From JAVBSX01 sp051660685 (lineage in GTDB: Bacteria; Planctomycetota; Planctomycetia; Pirellulales; Thermoguttaceae): a stretch of DNA of 64,000 nucleotides. The DNA lies in the NCBI GenBank assembly GCA_051660685.1, contig JBOFQB010000066.1, positions 1 to 64,000 on the forward strand, given 5' to 3'. Shown piece after piece: positions 44,168 through 52,013 of the stretch. The stretch's first letter is position 1. Each line of letters begins with the position of its first letter. The notes below the pieces were generated by a model. The model was given only the letters and a program-made list of their open reading frames with translations. It was not told the origin of the DNA and made no database searches. The position numbers were made by a program, and so were the translations under genes.

Positions 44168-47020
44168 ATGTTGACCCCGCAAAACGCTTTGATTTGTAAA
44201 CAACGATTCTTGAGGACCTTTTGTGTCCTTTCGGCAATCCTTTTCTGGTCAGTCGGCTTTCTGCATTTACATGCCGCAACAACGGGACCCGTTGTTGTTC
44301 CGCTCTCCAGTATGGAAGTCGAGGAAGTCTCGGAATCCAATACGAAAGTTGAATCAGGGCTTCGATTTGGAAAACAGGTTGTACCCCCCGTTGTGAGTTC
44401 GAGAGCGAGCGAGATCAACGGAAGAGTTGTTGCAATGAAAACAGCCGAAAAGGGACCTGTTGTCATTGACATTTCAGATGCTGGAAAAGAAACGAAAAAA
44501 AGTGATCGTAATGATTTGGCACTTCAATTGGAAGTGACAACAGAAGAAGCCGGAGAAACGGCAGAAGGGGTTGAAGAGGTCCTTGAAGAAGTGGAAGAAG
44601 GAGCAGATGAGGAAGACGGGGTTGTTGAGGAGATTGAGGAAGAAGAGGAAGACGAAGAGGAATCAGAGGAAGAGGGGGAAGAGGAAATCATCTTGCTTGG
44701 CGAAATCTCCAAAGAGGTTGGAGAAGCGACCGAGGTGACGGACGAAGCCGTTGAAATGAGTCTTGAGGAAGAACAAGTGATTGAAGAGATCGAAGAACAG
44801 GATGAAACGGCTCTTCAAATGGAATTGGAAGAGGACATTGAGGCGGGAACGGTTCCTAAGGAGACAACTCGGGAGACGAAACCGAAATTGTTGGAAAAAA
44901 TCGTTCTTGACCCAAATAAGGTCGGCAATCCGAATTCGGCAACGCTCGTTCGTATGATGTACGATGAAGTGATGAACGGACTTGCACAACGGGGAATGTC
45001 TGAAAAATACAACATGTTCCGCAGTTATGCCCGGTCGACGCTTGACAAATTTGCGTCCTTAAACACGGGCAATGAAGTGGACGGGCGTTGTCGTTTGTCT
45101 TGGTATGACCGGATGTACCGAGACCCTATCAAATCGGTTTTCGAGGTCGAGGAATTCACTCGAAAACTTCATGACGGTTTGAGCGGGAATCATCGTTATT
45201 TGGGCGAGACGTTGAAAGTGATTCGGGACAAACTGGATATTCCGGTTCGAAATGACGAACTGCATTATTCCCGGGCAACAACGCCGCTTGAAGCAGTTGC
45301 TGAAGTCAAACGTTGCATTATGGAAGCGCAAGCGGGTTATGCTCGAGCAATTTCGACGTTGACTCAAGCGGAACAGAGAGAATTGGCGACGACGCTTTAT
45401 CCGACGTTTGTCGCAAATCGCGTCAGCGGACATACCATTCCGTCTCGCAGTGTTGGTCGCCGATTGGTCCTTTTGCTTGACAAGATGGACCGAACGGGTA
45501 TTCACGAAGGTCTTGAAGCCCTTCTCCCGTTAAGTGACAAGTCGCTGCTTGATCTGCTCGCCCAACTCCCGGATGATGCTTTTCCGCACGTTCAGGTTGG
45601 TTCCCAACGAATGCAACGGATTGCAACTCCGGCCGGAGATATTTTGATTGGCGGACGGGAGAATAATGTTTATGAATTGGATGCACCTGGAATGCAGGAT
45701 GTCACTTGCGTCATTGATTTGGGGGGAAATGACATTTATCGTGAAGGAACATGCAACATCAACCGTCCGGTTTTTGTGACAGTTGATCTTGGGGGGGATG
45801 ACCGTTATGTTGCAACCAAACCGGGCGTTCAGGGCGGTTCGATTCTTGGGATTTCCATGTTGATTTCGCGGGGCGGAAATGACGTGTTCCAAGCACAGGA
45901 TATTGCACAAGGAGCGACATTGGGAGGAGCGGGAATGCTCATTAACGAGTCGGGGAATGATTCGTACAGCGCACTTCGCTTTGCACAAGGGAGTGCTCTT
46001 GGGGGTGTTGGGCTTTTAATTGACCATAATGGACACGATCAATACCGTGCAGCCCTGCTCGCGCAAGGAGTTGGTCAACCGGGCGGTTTTGGTGCTCTCG
46101 AAGATACCAACGGAAATGACAAATACTACGTCGGCGGTCTCTATCTCGATTCTTACCCCGAACATCCCGGTTATGACGGTTGGGGTCAAGGTTTGGGAGC
46201 CGGAATTCGTCAGGTTGCAAACGGCGGAATTGGAGCTTTGTTGGACGGAGCAGGAGATGACACTTACGAATTCGACTATTTCGCACATGGAGGAGGATAT
46301 TGGCTCGGTCTCGGTTTTGCCCGCGATTTCGGCGGAAATGACAAAAGAATGGGCGCAACTCTTCTCGATTATTACGGGAATGCTCGCAAAGAAGGACGTT
46401 GGCAGCGATTCTGCAACGGGTTCGGTTGTCATTATTCACTTGGTTTCCTGATTGACGACGAAGGAGATGATGTTTATGACGGAACAATCATGGGAACGGG
46501 TATGGCGTGGGACCTGTCAATCGGCTTTTTGTTGGATTTTGCAGGAAAGGACCGTTATGCGGCAACCGGGAACATGACGCAAGGGATTGGAGCAGAAGGG
46601 AGTATTGGCATCCTGTTCGATTACGGCGGAAGTGATACCTATATGAGTCGTAATCCGGGTTATGCCAATCCTGGGATCACTTATCATTCCCCTTCCAATT
46701 GCGGCAGTAATTTCAGTTTCCTGATTGATTATGGAGGGAAAAACGAATTTGCGGCGAAACTGCCCAATACAGGTTTTCAGCAACGGGGGAGCAGCGGGGG
46801 ATATTTTATCAGCCGACCTTTTGATTTTGAATACGAGGAGGAGCAGGTTGCAGCGAAGAAAGCGGCTGAAGAAGCGGCGAAACAACCGCAAGCGCAACCG
46901 ACACCGAACACGAAACGACCTCAACGGGGTCAACAGCAGCAACAGCAGCAGAATTTGTCGAATCAGCCGACTCGTTCAACTGTTACGCCGGTTCCGACCT
47001 TAAAAGGAACCAAGAGATAG
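44168..47020 (+). CDS. Exported acidic protein with twelve Gly/Asp-rich (GGNDxY) repeats
   Basis: From the ATG at 44168 the product is 950 residues with a signal segment ('RTFCVLSAILFWSVGFLHLHA'). Residues about 120-235 are extremely Glu-rich (for example EEIEEEEEDEEESEEEGEEE). Residues about 250-500 look helical. From about 515 to 865 there are twelve repeats of 26-45 residues with the consensus D-x-G-G-x-D-x-Y-...-Q-G-...-G-x-G-x-L-[ILF], for example 'GGNDVFQAQDIAQGATLGGA'. The regular Asp/Gly positions suggest a beta-solenoid with metal or sugar ligands, as in calcium-binding repeat proteins, but no RTX nonapeptide is present. The tail is Gln/Pro-rich. The stop codon TAG (47018-47020) is part of a family A arm. 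Confidence 0.8.
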   Translation: MLTPQNALICKQRFLRTFCVLSAILFWSVGFLHLHAATTGPVVVPLSSMEVEEVSESNTKVESGLRFGKQVVPPVVSSRASEINGRVVAMKTAEKGPVVIDISDAGKETKKSDRNDLALQLEVTTEEAGETAEGVEEVLEEVEEGADEEDGVVEEIEEEEEDEEESEEEGEEEIILLGEISKEVGEATEVTDEAVEMSLEEEQVIEEIEEQDETALQMELEEDIEAGTVPKETTRETKPKLLEKIVLDPNKVGNPNSATLVRMMYDEVMNGLAQRGMSEKYNMFRSYARSTLDKFASLNTGNEVDGRCRLSWYDRMYRDPIKSVFEVEEFTRKLHDGLSGNHRYLGETLKVIRDKLDIPVRNDELHYSRATTPLEAVAEVKRCIMEAQAGYARAISTLTQAEQRELATTLYPTFVANRVSGHTIPSRSVGRRLVLLLDKMDRTGIHEGLEALLPLSDKSLLDLLAQLPDDAFPHVQVGSQRMQRIATPAGDILIGGRENNVYELDAPGMQDVTCVIDLGGNDIYREGTCNINRPVFVTVDLGGDDRYVATKPGVQGGSILGISMLISRGGNDVFQAQDIAQGATLGGAGMLINESGNDSYSALRFAQGSALGGVGLLIDHNGHDQYRAALLAQGVGQPGGFGALEDTNGNDKYYVGGLYLDSYPEHPGYDGWGQGLGAGIRQVANGGIGALLDGAGDDTYEFDYFAHGGGYWLGLGFARDFGGNDKRMGATLLDYYGNARKEGRWQRFCNGFGCHYSLGFLIDDEGDDVYDGTIMGTGMAWDLSIGFLLDFAGKDRYAATGNMTQGIGAEGSIGILFDYGGSDTYMSRNPGYANPGITYHSPSNCGSNFSFLIDYGGKNEFAAKLPNTGFQQRGSSGGYFISRPFDFEYEEEQVAAKKAAEEAAKQPQAQPTPNTKRPQRGQQQQQQQNLSNQPTRSTVTPVPTLKGTKR

Positions 47021-47072
47021 GGGATAGGGAATGGGGGTTAGGGAATAGGGGAATAGAGGTTAGAGAGTAGTA
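47018..47072. repeat. Family A repeat, copy 5 (left arm only)
   Basis: TAGGGGATAGGGAATGGGGG continues with TTAGGGAATAGGGG units. It contains the stop codon of the Gly/Asp-repeat protein. No matching C-rich arm follows before the next gene; a family B half unit follows instead. Confidence 0.75.
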
Positions 47073-47103
47073 AATAGGGGACAGCAAATGTGGGGTCGGT
47101 TCC

Positions 47104-47137
47104 CGTTGAACCGCGATACAATGTGTCGCGCATACAG
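47104..47137. repeat. Family B half unit, copy 5
   Basis: CGTTGAACCGCGATACAATG followed by TGTCGCGCATACAG, a diverged half unit with the GATAC-type inner hairpin, about 45 bases before the next start codon. Confidence 0.6.
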
Positions 47138-47179
47138 AACATCAAAAACAACACCAATTTTATATCAGTTTCAAGAATC

Positions 47180-48784
47180 ATGAAGAAAACAGCAATCGCC
47201 TTTTCGTCTGTCTGTTTGTTTGCACTTGGCGGTCTCCTTCCCGTCCTTGCCGAATCCATTTGGTTTGAAGGGGAATCACCTAAAGCGACTCCCCTTGTTG
47301 AACCTTATGTTGCGGATTCGGTTGACATTTCGCCCGATTCGCCGGTTCAGTTGGACGCTGAGACTCTTGCCGATCTGACGCAACGAACGTTGAAGTTGGT
47401 TGACCGTCAACAATCAATTGCGGGTCAGCAATCGGTCGAAATGAAACCGTCGATTGAAAAACAGGGGGCGGTCGAGCAGATTGCCGAACGGTTGAATCCC
47501 CCGACTCCGGCCAAAATGACATTTTTGAAGAGCAGTGATTTCATGTTGGTCCATTACAAGCAGTCGAACCAAGCGTCCTCGAATCGAAATCAGCGTAATG
47601 TTGGGACGAATCGCTCGAATTCCAAGCGGACGACGTTGGAGAGTTCGGACAGTTTGGAGAGTTCAGCGCAATCGGTTGAAAGGAAGGTTGCAGATGCGGC
47701 AACGCCGGGACGTCGGGACGGACGTTCGACTCGGGTTGAATCAGACAAACGGAATACGGTAGAAACTCCGGTTGAAGTGGTTGACCCGGCTGATGAACAC
47801 CTTTCTCCTCAAGTTCGGCAGTTGAAACAACAAATTAAGGCAACACTTGCATCCAATGCTCGTCGCACCTTGTCCTTGCAGAACAATACTCCAGCCGATC
47901 TGATTGCATTTTGTAATGCTTATGGAGCGGAAACATTGGTTACACCTGCTTCTCAATCAGCCGGAAAAAACGGCAAATCCGCGACAAGTGCCCCGATTTA
48001 TGCAATTGGCAGTCTTTGCTGGAATTATCCGAGTTCAGGTCGGACATTACTGCGAGCGAGCGGAAAACAGGTTATACCGCGAGTTGGCGCGGGATTGCAG
48101 AAGAAACAGGCTGCTTTACTTGCGATGTTGGCAATGTCGAGTATTGCGGAAAATTACGAGATTCGGGTTGAGAATAACACCTACACTGTTGCCGATCTGG
48201 TTGCGTTTGAGAAAAACAGCTGTTCTCGCGGTCTGGACCTTTCGCTTGCGCTGATTGGTCTTTCCTTCTACTGTGATTGCAATGAACAATGGAAAAATGA
48301 ATTCGGCGAAGTCTGGTCGCTTTCCAAAATGGTTCAGGAGGAATTGGGCCGATCTGTCGATCAGGGGAATGTCGGCATTACCGATCAACTTCTCGGTCTT
48401 TCCAGTGTTGTCCAACGATATGAAGGTGAAGGTGAAAAACTTCAGGGTTCTGTGTTGGACGCCAAATTGTATCTGGATTCTTATTGTGATTTTATTCTGA
48501 CCGCTCAAAACGATCAGGGACTTTGGCATCCTCAGTTTTTCCTTTACAAAGGGATTGGCGATCCCCGCGCAATGCTCTACTCAAGTAGTAACATTTTACG
48601 GTTCCTCGTCTATCATCTCCCGCAAGAACGTTTGAGTGACCCCAAAGTTGTCCGCAGTGTTTCTTCCCTTCTTGCAGCTCTGAACAAGTTGGGAAATGCC
48701 CCGCTTACAACCGAACGTGATTATGAGTTGTACGGAACAACATTGCAGTCAATTGCGATGTACGCTGAAAAAGTGAGTAAATAG
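47180..48784 (+). CDS. Exported hypothetical protein, possible alpha/alpha-toroid
   Basis: From the ATG at 47180 the protein is 534 residues with a signal peptide ('KKTAIAFSSVCLFALGGLLPVLAES'). Residues about 150-210 are Ser/Arg/Asn-rich and likely disordered. The C-terminal 300 residues are helical, with segments such as 'KKQAALLAMLAMSSIAENYEI', 'SRGLDLSLALIGLSFYCDCNEQW' and 'FILTAQNDQGLWHPQFF'. The last resembles the 'Q...DG.W' repeats of alpha/alpha-barrel proteins (terpene-cyclase/prenyltransferase-like), but no catalytic motif is seen. Function not recognised. It follows the Gly/Asp-repeat protein on the same strand and could be co-exported. Confidence 0.7.
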   Translation: MKKTAIAFSSVCLFALGGLLPVLAESIWFEGESPKATPLVEPYVADSVDISPDSPVQLDAETLADLTQRTLKLVDRQQSIAGQQSVEMKPSIEKQGAVEQIAERLNPPTPAKMTFLKSSDFMLVHYKQSNQASSNRNQRNVGTNRSNSKRTTLESSDSLESSAQSVERKVADAATPGRRDGRSTRVESDKRNTVETPVEVVDPADEHLSPQVRQLKQQIKATLASNARRTLSLQNNTPADLIAFCNAYGAETLVTPASQSAGKNGKSATSAPIYAIGSLCWNYPSSGRTLLRASGKQVIPRVGAGLQKKQAALLAMLAMSSIAENYEIRVENNTYTVADLVAFEKNSCSRGLDLSLALIGLSFYCDCNEQWKNEFGEVWSLSKMVQEELGRSVDQGNVGITDQLLGLSSVVQRYEGEGEKLQGSVLDAKLYLDSYCDFILTAQNDQGLWHPQFFLYKGIGDPRAMLYSSSNILRFLVYHLPQERLSDPKVVRSVSSLLAALNKLGNAPLTTERDYELYGTTLQSIAMYAEKVSK

Positions 48785-48788
48785 CGGA

Positions 48789-48825
48789 AACAGGGGATCG
48801 GGGGTTGGGAATAGGGAAACAGAGA
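48789..48825. repeat. Family A repeat, degenerate left arm (copy 6)
   Basis: CAGGGGATCGGGGGTTGGGA followed by ATAGGGAAACAG, starting five bases after the stop of the preceding gene. No C-rich partner arm was found. Confidence 0.6.
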
Positions 48826-48935
48826 AAATAGATTTCCGTTTGTCGGATACCGACCCGAATTTTCCAGAATGGGCCAAATGGACCAAAAGTACCCTTTCAC
48901 AAGATGACCCGTTTTTGTAAAATCGCGTCCCCATG

Positions 48936-48963
48936 TTGTAATACCACTTCCTTCGTATACAAT
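48936..48963 (+). promoter_or_regulatory. Sigma70-like promoter of the unknown gene pair
   Basis: TTGTAA (48936-48941), 16-base spacer, TACAAT (48958-48963), about 35 bases before the SD-preceded ATG at 48997. Confidence 0.5.
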
Positions 48964-48996
48964 TATCCTTACGGATTGTTCTACAGAGGACTCAGC

Positions 48997-49077
48997 ATGC
49001 AGTCCTCTTGTGTACAAGTACGCGAAATTCAAAGACTTCAAAGTCTCAGCTCAAGAAGCATCCATGTTTTTCACTGA
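48997..49077 (+). CDS. Possible 26-residue leader peptide ahead of the unknown gene pair
   Basis: An ATG at 48997 has AGAGGA six bases upstream, the best ribosome binding site in this region. Its frame runs 26 codons (MQSSCVQVREIQRL...) to a TGA at 49075-49077. It overlaps the ATG at 49064 of the next gene, which lacks its own site, so termination-reinitiation coupling is possible. Alternatively, a frameshift or sequencing error joins the two frames. No similarity to known leaders was recognised. Confidence 0.3.
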   Translation: MQSSCVQVREIQRLQSLSSRSIHVFH

Positions 49078-49270
49078 AAATCAACAACAACTTGCGGCGA
49101 TTGAGCGACGACAGACCCTCAAACGTCGCAATGTCGAGAGGAATGTTTGCGCCAGATTAGCAAGGGGGAGTCTATCTCTTCAGCAAGGGGACTACATTAC
49201 GCAAGAAGACATGGATAAGGTGCAACGCCAAATGAAGGAATACTTCTTTTCTGACCGGTCCAAATGGTAA
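49064..49270 (+). CDS. Small basic hypothetical protein, first gene of a pair
   Basis: A 68-residue ORF from ATG 49064 (or 86 residues from GTG 49010 in the same frame). It is highly charged: 'QQQLAAIERRQTLKRRNVERNVCARLARG' is predicted helical and basic, followed by 'QEDMDKVQRQMKEYFF'. No family was recognised. Its stop codon TAA overlaps the next gene's start (ATGGTAA), a strong sign of an operon. The size and charge fit a DNA-binding antitoxin or adaptor, but that is speculation. Confidence 0.55.
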   Translation: MFFTENQQQLAAIERRQTLKRRNVERNVCARLARGSLSLQQGDYITQEDMDKVQRQMKEYFFSDRSKW

Positions 49271-49914
49271 ATCTCGACGGTTTTTATTCCGCTTTTGCTC
49301 ACGCAGAAACAGACATCAAGTATGCCGAGTTGTCTGTTTCTCGTCTTTCAAGTGACGAAGATGAGGCTTGTGTTACCCAAAACTCTCCGCGCGGTGTTGT
49401 TGTTCCCGCGATCAACGAACTGCGATATGCTGCAAAACATCTTGCGACTGCAATGCAACTTGGTTCTGAGGGAGATGACTACGATGAACAGATTCGTCGC
49501 GCGACCCGGCATTGTATTCGAGCACGACTTGACGCACTCAAAGCAACAGTCTTGTTTTATGCGCAACATCGATATTCTTTCGATGAAGACTATCGTCTCG
49601 TCATTCTTCCTGATGAGAAGCGGAAAGAGTTGAATGATTACAGAGAAAAAATGCAACAGGTCCTGTTGCTGTTGAGTGAGGATCACGCTGACAGTACCGA
49701 TGCTGAATGTGATCGGTTGAGAACCTGTATCGAAGAGTTGCGGGGTTATTACAATGACTTGGAAAATAACCGGAACTGGTTTAATCAGTTGCTTCTTGCC
49801 GAAGAGATAAAACGGTTGAAGAATTCTTCCACAACACAATGGAAACTCGGTATTATTATCGGCGTCGTTGTCAGTGTCGTCGTCAGTGTGGTCACCTATG
49901 TTCTCAGCAAATAA
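49264..49914 (+). CDS. Hypothetical tail-anchored membrane protein, second gene of the pair
   Basis: A 216-residue protein. Residues 1-190 are helical and acidic to mixed, with 'INELRYAAKHLATAMQLGSEGDDYDEQIRRATRHCIRARLDALKATVLFYAQ' as a helical core and a possible coiled coil at about 120-170. The last 24 residues contain one hydrophobic helix (LGIIIGVVVSVVVSVVTYVL) ending in SK, so it is tail-anchored with the bulk in the cytoplasm. No enzyme motif is visible and no family was recognised. The start overlaps the preceding gene's stop. The pair sits alone between repeats, with its own promoter-like sequence. Confidence 0.7.
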   Translation: MVNLDGFYSAFAHAETDIKYAELSVSRLSSDEDEACVTQNSPRGVVVPAINELRYAAKHLATAMQLGSEGDDYDEQIRRATRHCIRARLDALKATVLFYAQHRYSFDEDYRLVILPDEKRKELNDYREKMQQVLLLLSEDHADSTDAECDRLRTCIEELRGYYNDLENNRNWFNQLLLAEEIKRLKNSSTTQWKLGIIIGVVVSVVVSVVTYVLSK

Positions 49915-50006
49915 TTCTGAGGTGCAATTCAAGGGACACTTTTTTGTCTCTGTACCGAAGTCGATAGAGATCGCGCCCCGTTTCAAGGAGTGAGTGCATC
50001 TGCGAC

Positions 50007-50055
50007 TCTTCTTCCTCCCTATCCCCTCTTCTCCCGTCTCTAATTCCTTACCTCT
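50007..50055. repeat. Family A repeat, solitary C-rich arm (copy 7)
   Basis: CTCTTCTTCCTCCCTATCCC followed by CTCTTCTCCCGTCTC and TACCTCT, ending immediately before the ATG of the next gene. No G-rich partner lies upstream. Confidence 0.65.
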
Positions 50056-51369
50056 ATGACAGTTTCGCTCTTGAAGACGGCTCTTGAACAGGCGGACACG
50101 ACACGGCACATTCTGGTTGGGGAAGGGACACTCGCCGAAATCGGCCCGCTCTTTCGTCGTTGTTTTTCTTCGGCTTCTGCGCTCATTGTGGGAGACCCTA
50201 ACACCATGAAAGCAGCCGGATATGCAATTCGGGAACAATTGCAGTCCGAAAACCTGACCCCGGTTGAAAATGTTTTCGTTATGCCGGAAAAAAATCCGGT
50301 CGCAACCCAATCCAACGTCGATCAATTGGTTGACGGGTTGAGAAACCGAAACGGAATCGCAATCGCTGTTGGATCGGGAACAATCAATGATCTGGTTAAA
50401 CTGGCATCTTCCGAGCTTCATCGTCCTTACATGGTTTGTGCAACAGCCGCTTCTATGGACGGTTATACCGCGTATGGTGCTCCGATTGAAATCAACGGGT
50501 TCAAAAAAACCGTCTTCTGTCCCGCTCCTGTCGCTGTTCTCGCCGACTTGAATGTGCTCGCAAATGCCCCTTATACACTAACAGCAGCCGGTTATGGTGA
50601 TTTGATTGCCAAAATAACAGCAGGTGCTGATTGGATTTTGGCGGATTGGATCGGCGTTGAAGCAATCGAACCGATTGCTTGGAAAATGGTGCAAGGACCT
50701 CTTCGGAGTTGGATTGCGAAACCGGAATTGCTTGTTCAAAAGGATAAAACCGCCCTTTTTCGACTGTTGGAAGGACTGTTAATCAGCGGATTGGCAATGC
50801 AACGGGCTAAAACGTCGCGGACAGCATCTGGGGCGGAACACCTTTTTTCGCATTTTTGGGACAATGAGCATCACACGTTTGAGGGGACGATTCCACTTCA
50901 CGGTTTCAAAGTCGGCGTTGGAACTGTTTTGTGTGCGGAAAAGTACGAGGACTTGTTGCGAATGGAAACCGAGGAGTTACAACAATTACGGCAAAAGGTG
51001 TTGGAAAAGCGACGATCTTGGACAGAGACGGAATTGTTGATTGCACACTCTTTTTCCGCTCCCCTTTTGGTTGAACGGGTCAAGCAGGAATCACGCGAAA
51101 AGTATGTTGATGAGAGGGAGTTTCTGGGCCGTTTTGACCATTTGACTCATTCTTGGTCGGAACTGAAGAGCCGATTGCGAGAACAGCTTCTTTCTTCGTC
51201 GGAGATTCGGGACCATCTCAAGCAGGTTGGAGCCCCAACCCGGCCGGAAGAAATGGGAATCAACGCCGACTTGTTGAGGAGAACTTGGAAATTGACCCCG
51301 TTGATCCGATCCCGTTTCACCCTTGTTGACCTTCTTGAGATGATTGGAAAAACAGAGATAGAGAAGTAA
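50056..51369 (+). CDS. sn-Glycerol-1-phosphate dehydrogenase-like protein (AraM/EgsA family)
   Basis: A 437-residue iron-containing-dehydrogenase-fold protein of the glycerol-1-phosphate dehydrogenase/AraM group, which reduces dihydroxyacetone phosphate to G1P. The NAD-binding segment is 'GIAIAVGSGTINDLVKLASSEL', followed by 'PYMVCATAASMDGYTAYGAPI'. Metal ligands are expected from Asp in 'GYGDLIAKITAGADW', His in 'SGAEHLFSHFWD' and His in 'PLHGFKVGVGTV'. In Archaea G1P is the lipid backbone precursor; bacterial AraM makes G1P for other lipids. The role here is unknown. The ATG follows a C-rich repeat arm with no Shine-Dalgarno site. Confidence 0.88.
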   Translation: MTVSLLKTALEQADTTRHILVGEGTLAEIGPLFRRCFSSASALIVGDPNTMKAAGYAIREQLQSENLTPVENVFVMPEKNPVATQSNVDQLVDGLRNRNGIAIAVGSGTINDLVKLASSELHRPYMVCATAASMDGYTAYGAPIEINGFKKTVFCPAPVAVLADLNVLANAPYTLTAAGYGDLIAKITAGADWILADWIGVEAIEPIAWKMVQGPLRSWIAKPELLVQKDKTALFRLLEGLLISGLAMQRAKTSRTASGAEHLFSHFWDNEHHTFEGTIPLHGFKVGVGTVLCAEKYEDLLRMETEELQQLRQKVLEKRRSWTETELLIAHSFSAPLLVERVKQESREKYVDEREFLGRFDHLTHSWSELKSRLREQLLSSSEIRDHLKQVGAPTRPEEMGINADLLRRTWKLTPLIRSRFTLVDLLEMIGKTEIEK

Positions 51370-51371
51370 GA

Positions 51372-51470
51372 ACAGGGATGAGGGGATTGAGGGAAGAGGG
51401 GGGAATTGAGAAGCGAGAATCGAAAAAGGTAGAAAACGGGAACCAACGTCCGAAACAATGTAGGACGGCA
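51372..51470. repeat. Family A-like G-rich arm after the G1P dehydrogenase gene (copy 8)
   Basis: Begins two bases after the stop with AGAACAGGGATGAGGGGATT and GAGGGAAGAGGGGGG. No convincing C-rich arm follows. With the family C cluster it accounts for much of the 644-base gap 51370-52013; the stretch 51870-52013 shows no feature. Confidence 0.5.
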
Positions 51471-51623
51471 AGTGAGGATACAGATAACCGACTGACGCCG
51501 GACTTTGTATTGCAATCATTGTTATACATTTTTGTATGTATTTTTGACGCAAAAATTCAAGGACTGTATCTCTTAGCTGCGGCGCAGGTTCATTATCGCA
51601 GCAACGTTAGGACGCATTTTCCT

Positions 51624-51868
51624 CAATCCCGTCGGGATTGCGTTATGGTAGAAAACGATTGAAAAACAAGTCTGAACCCCGTCGGGGTTCCGTTAGGGTT
51701 TTTATGAACGCAGAATGACCATAACGCAACTCCGACGGAGTTGAAGACTGAGGGGCAATCCGTTACTACCATAACGAAACGCCTAACGGCGTTTGAGTCA
51801 ACCCGGGGTTGCGGTCGCGTTGCTCCCTTCACCCCGGGCTACAAAAAGGTCGTCCCGACGGGACTAGA
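51624..51868. repeat. Family C palindrome cluster, copy 2
   Basis: At least six short palindromes in a row: CAATCCCGTCGGGATTG, GAACCCCGTCGGGGTTC, CAACTCCGACGGAGTTG, AAACGCCTAACGGCGTTT, CAACCCGGGGTTG and GTCCCGACGGGAC. The first two are followed by GCGTTATGGT or CCGTTAGGGT; the third and fourth are preceded by the inverted ACCATAACG. The stems differ in sequence, so they are compensatory variants of one structure. Related 'CCCCGTCGGGG' clusters occur in other bacterial phyla. Confidence 0.8.
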
Positions 51869-52013
51869 AAGGGACGACTAAACATTTCAAAAAGGACTGA
51901 CACAAGCATTTCAATCCTTGGCATACACCGTTCAAGCTCTTTTTGCATCTGACACACAAGGACAATCGGGTGTTGTGAGATGTTACAGTGATTTTGGAAA
52001 TGCGTTAAACGGC

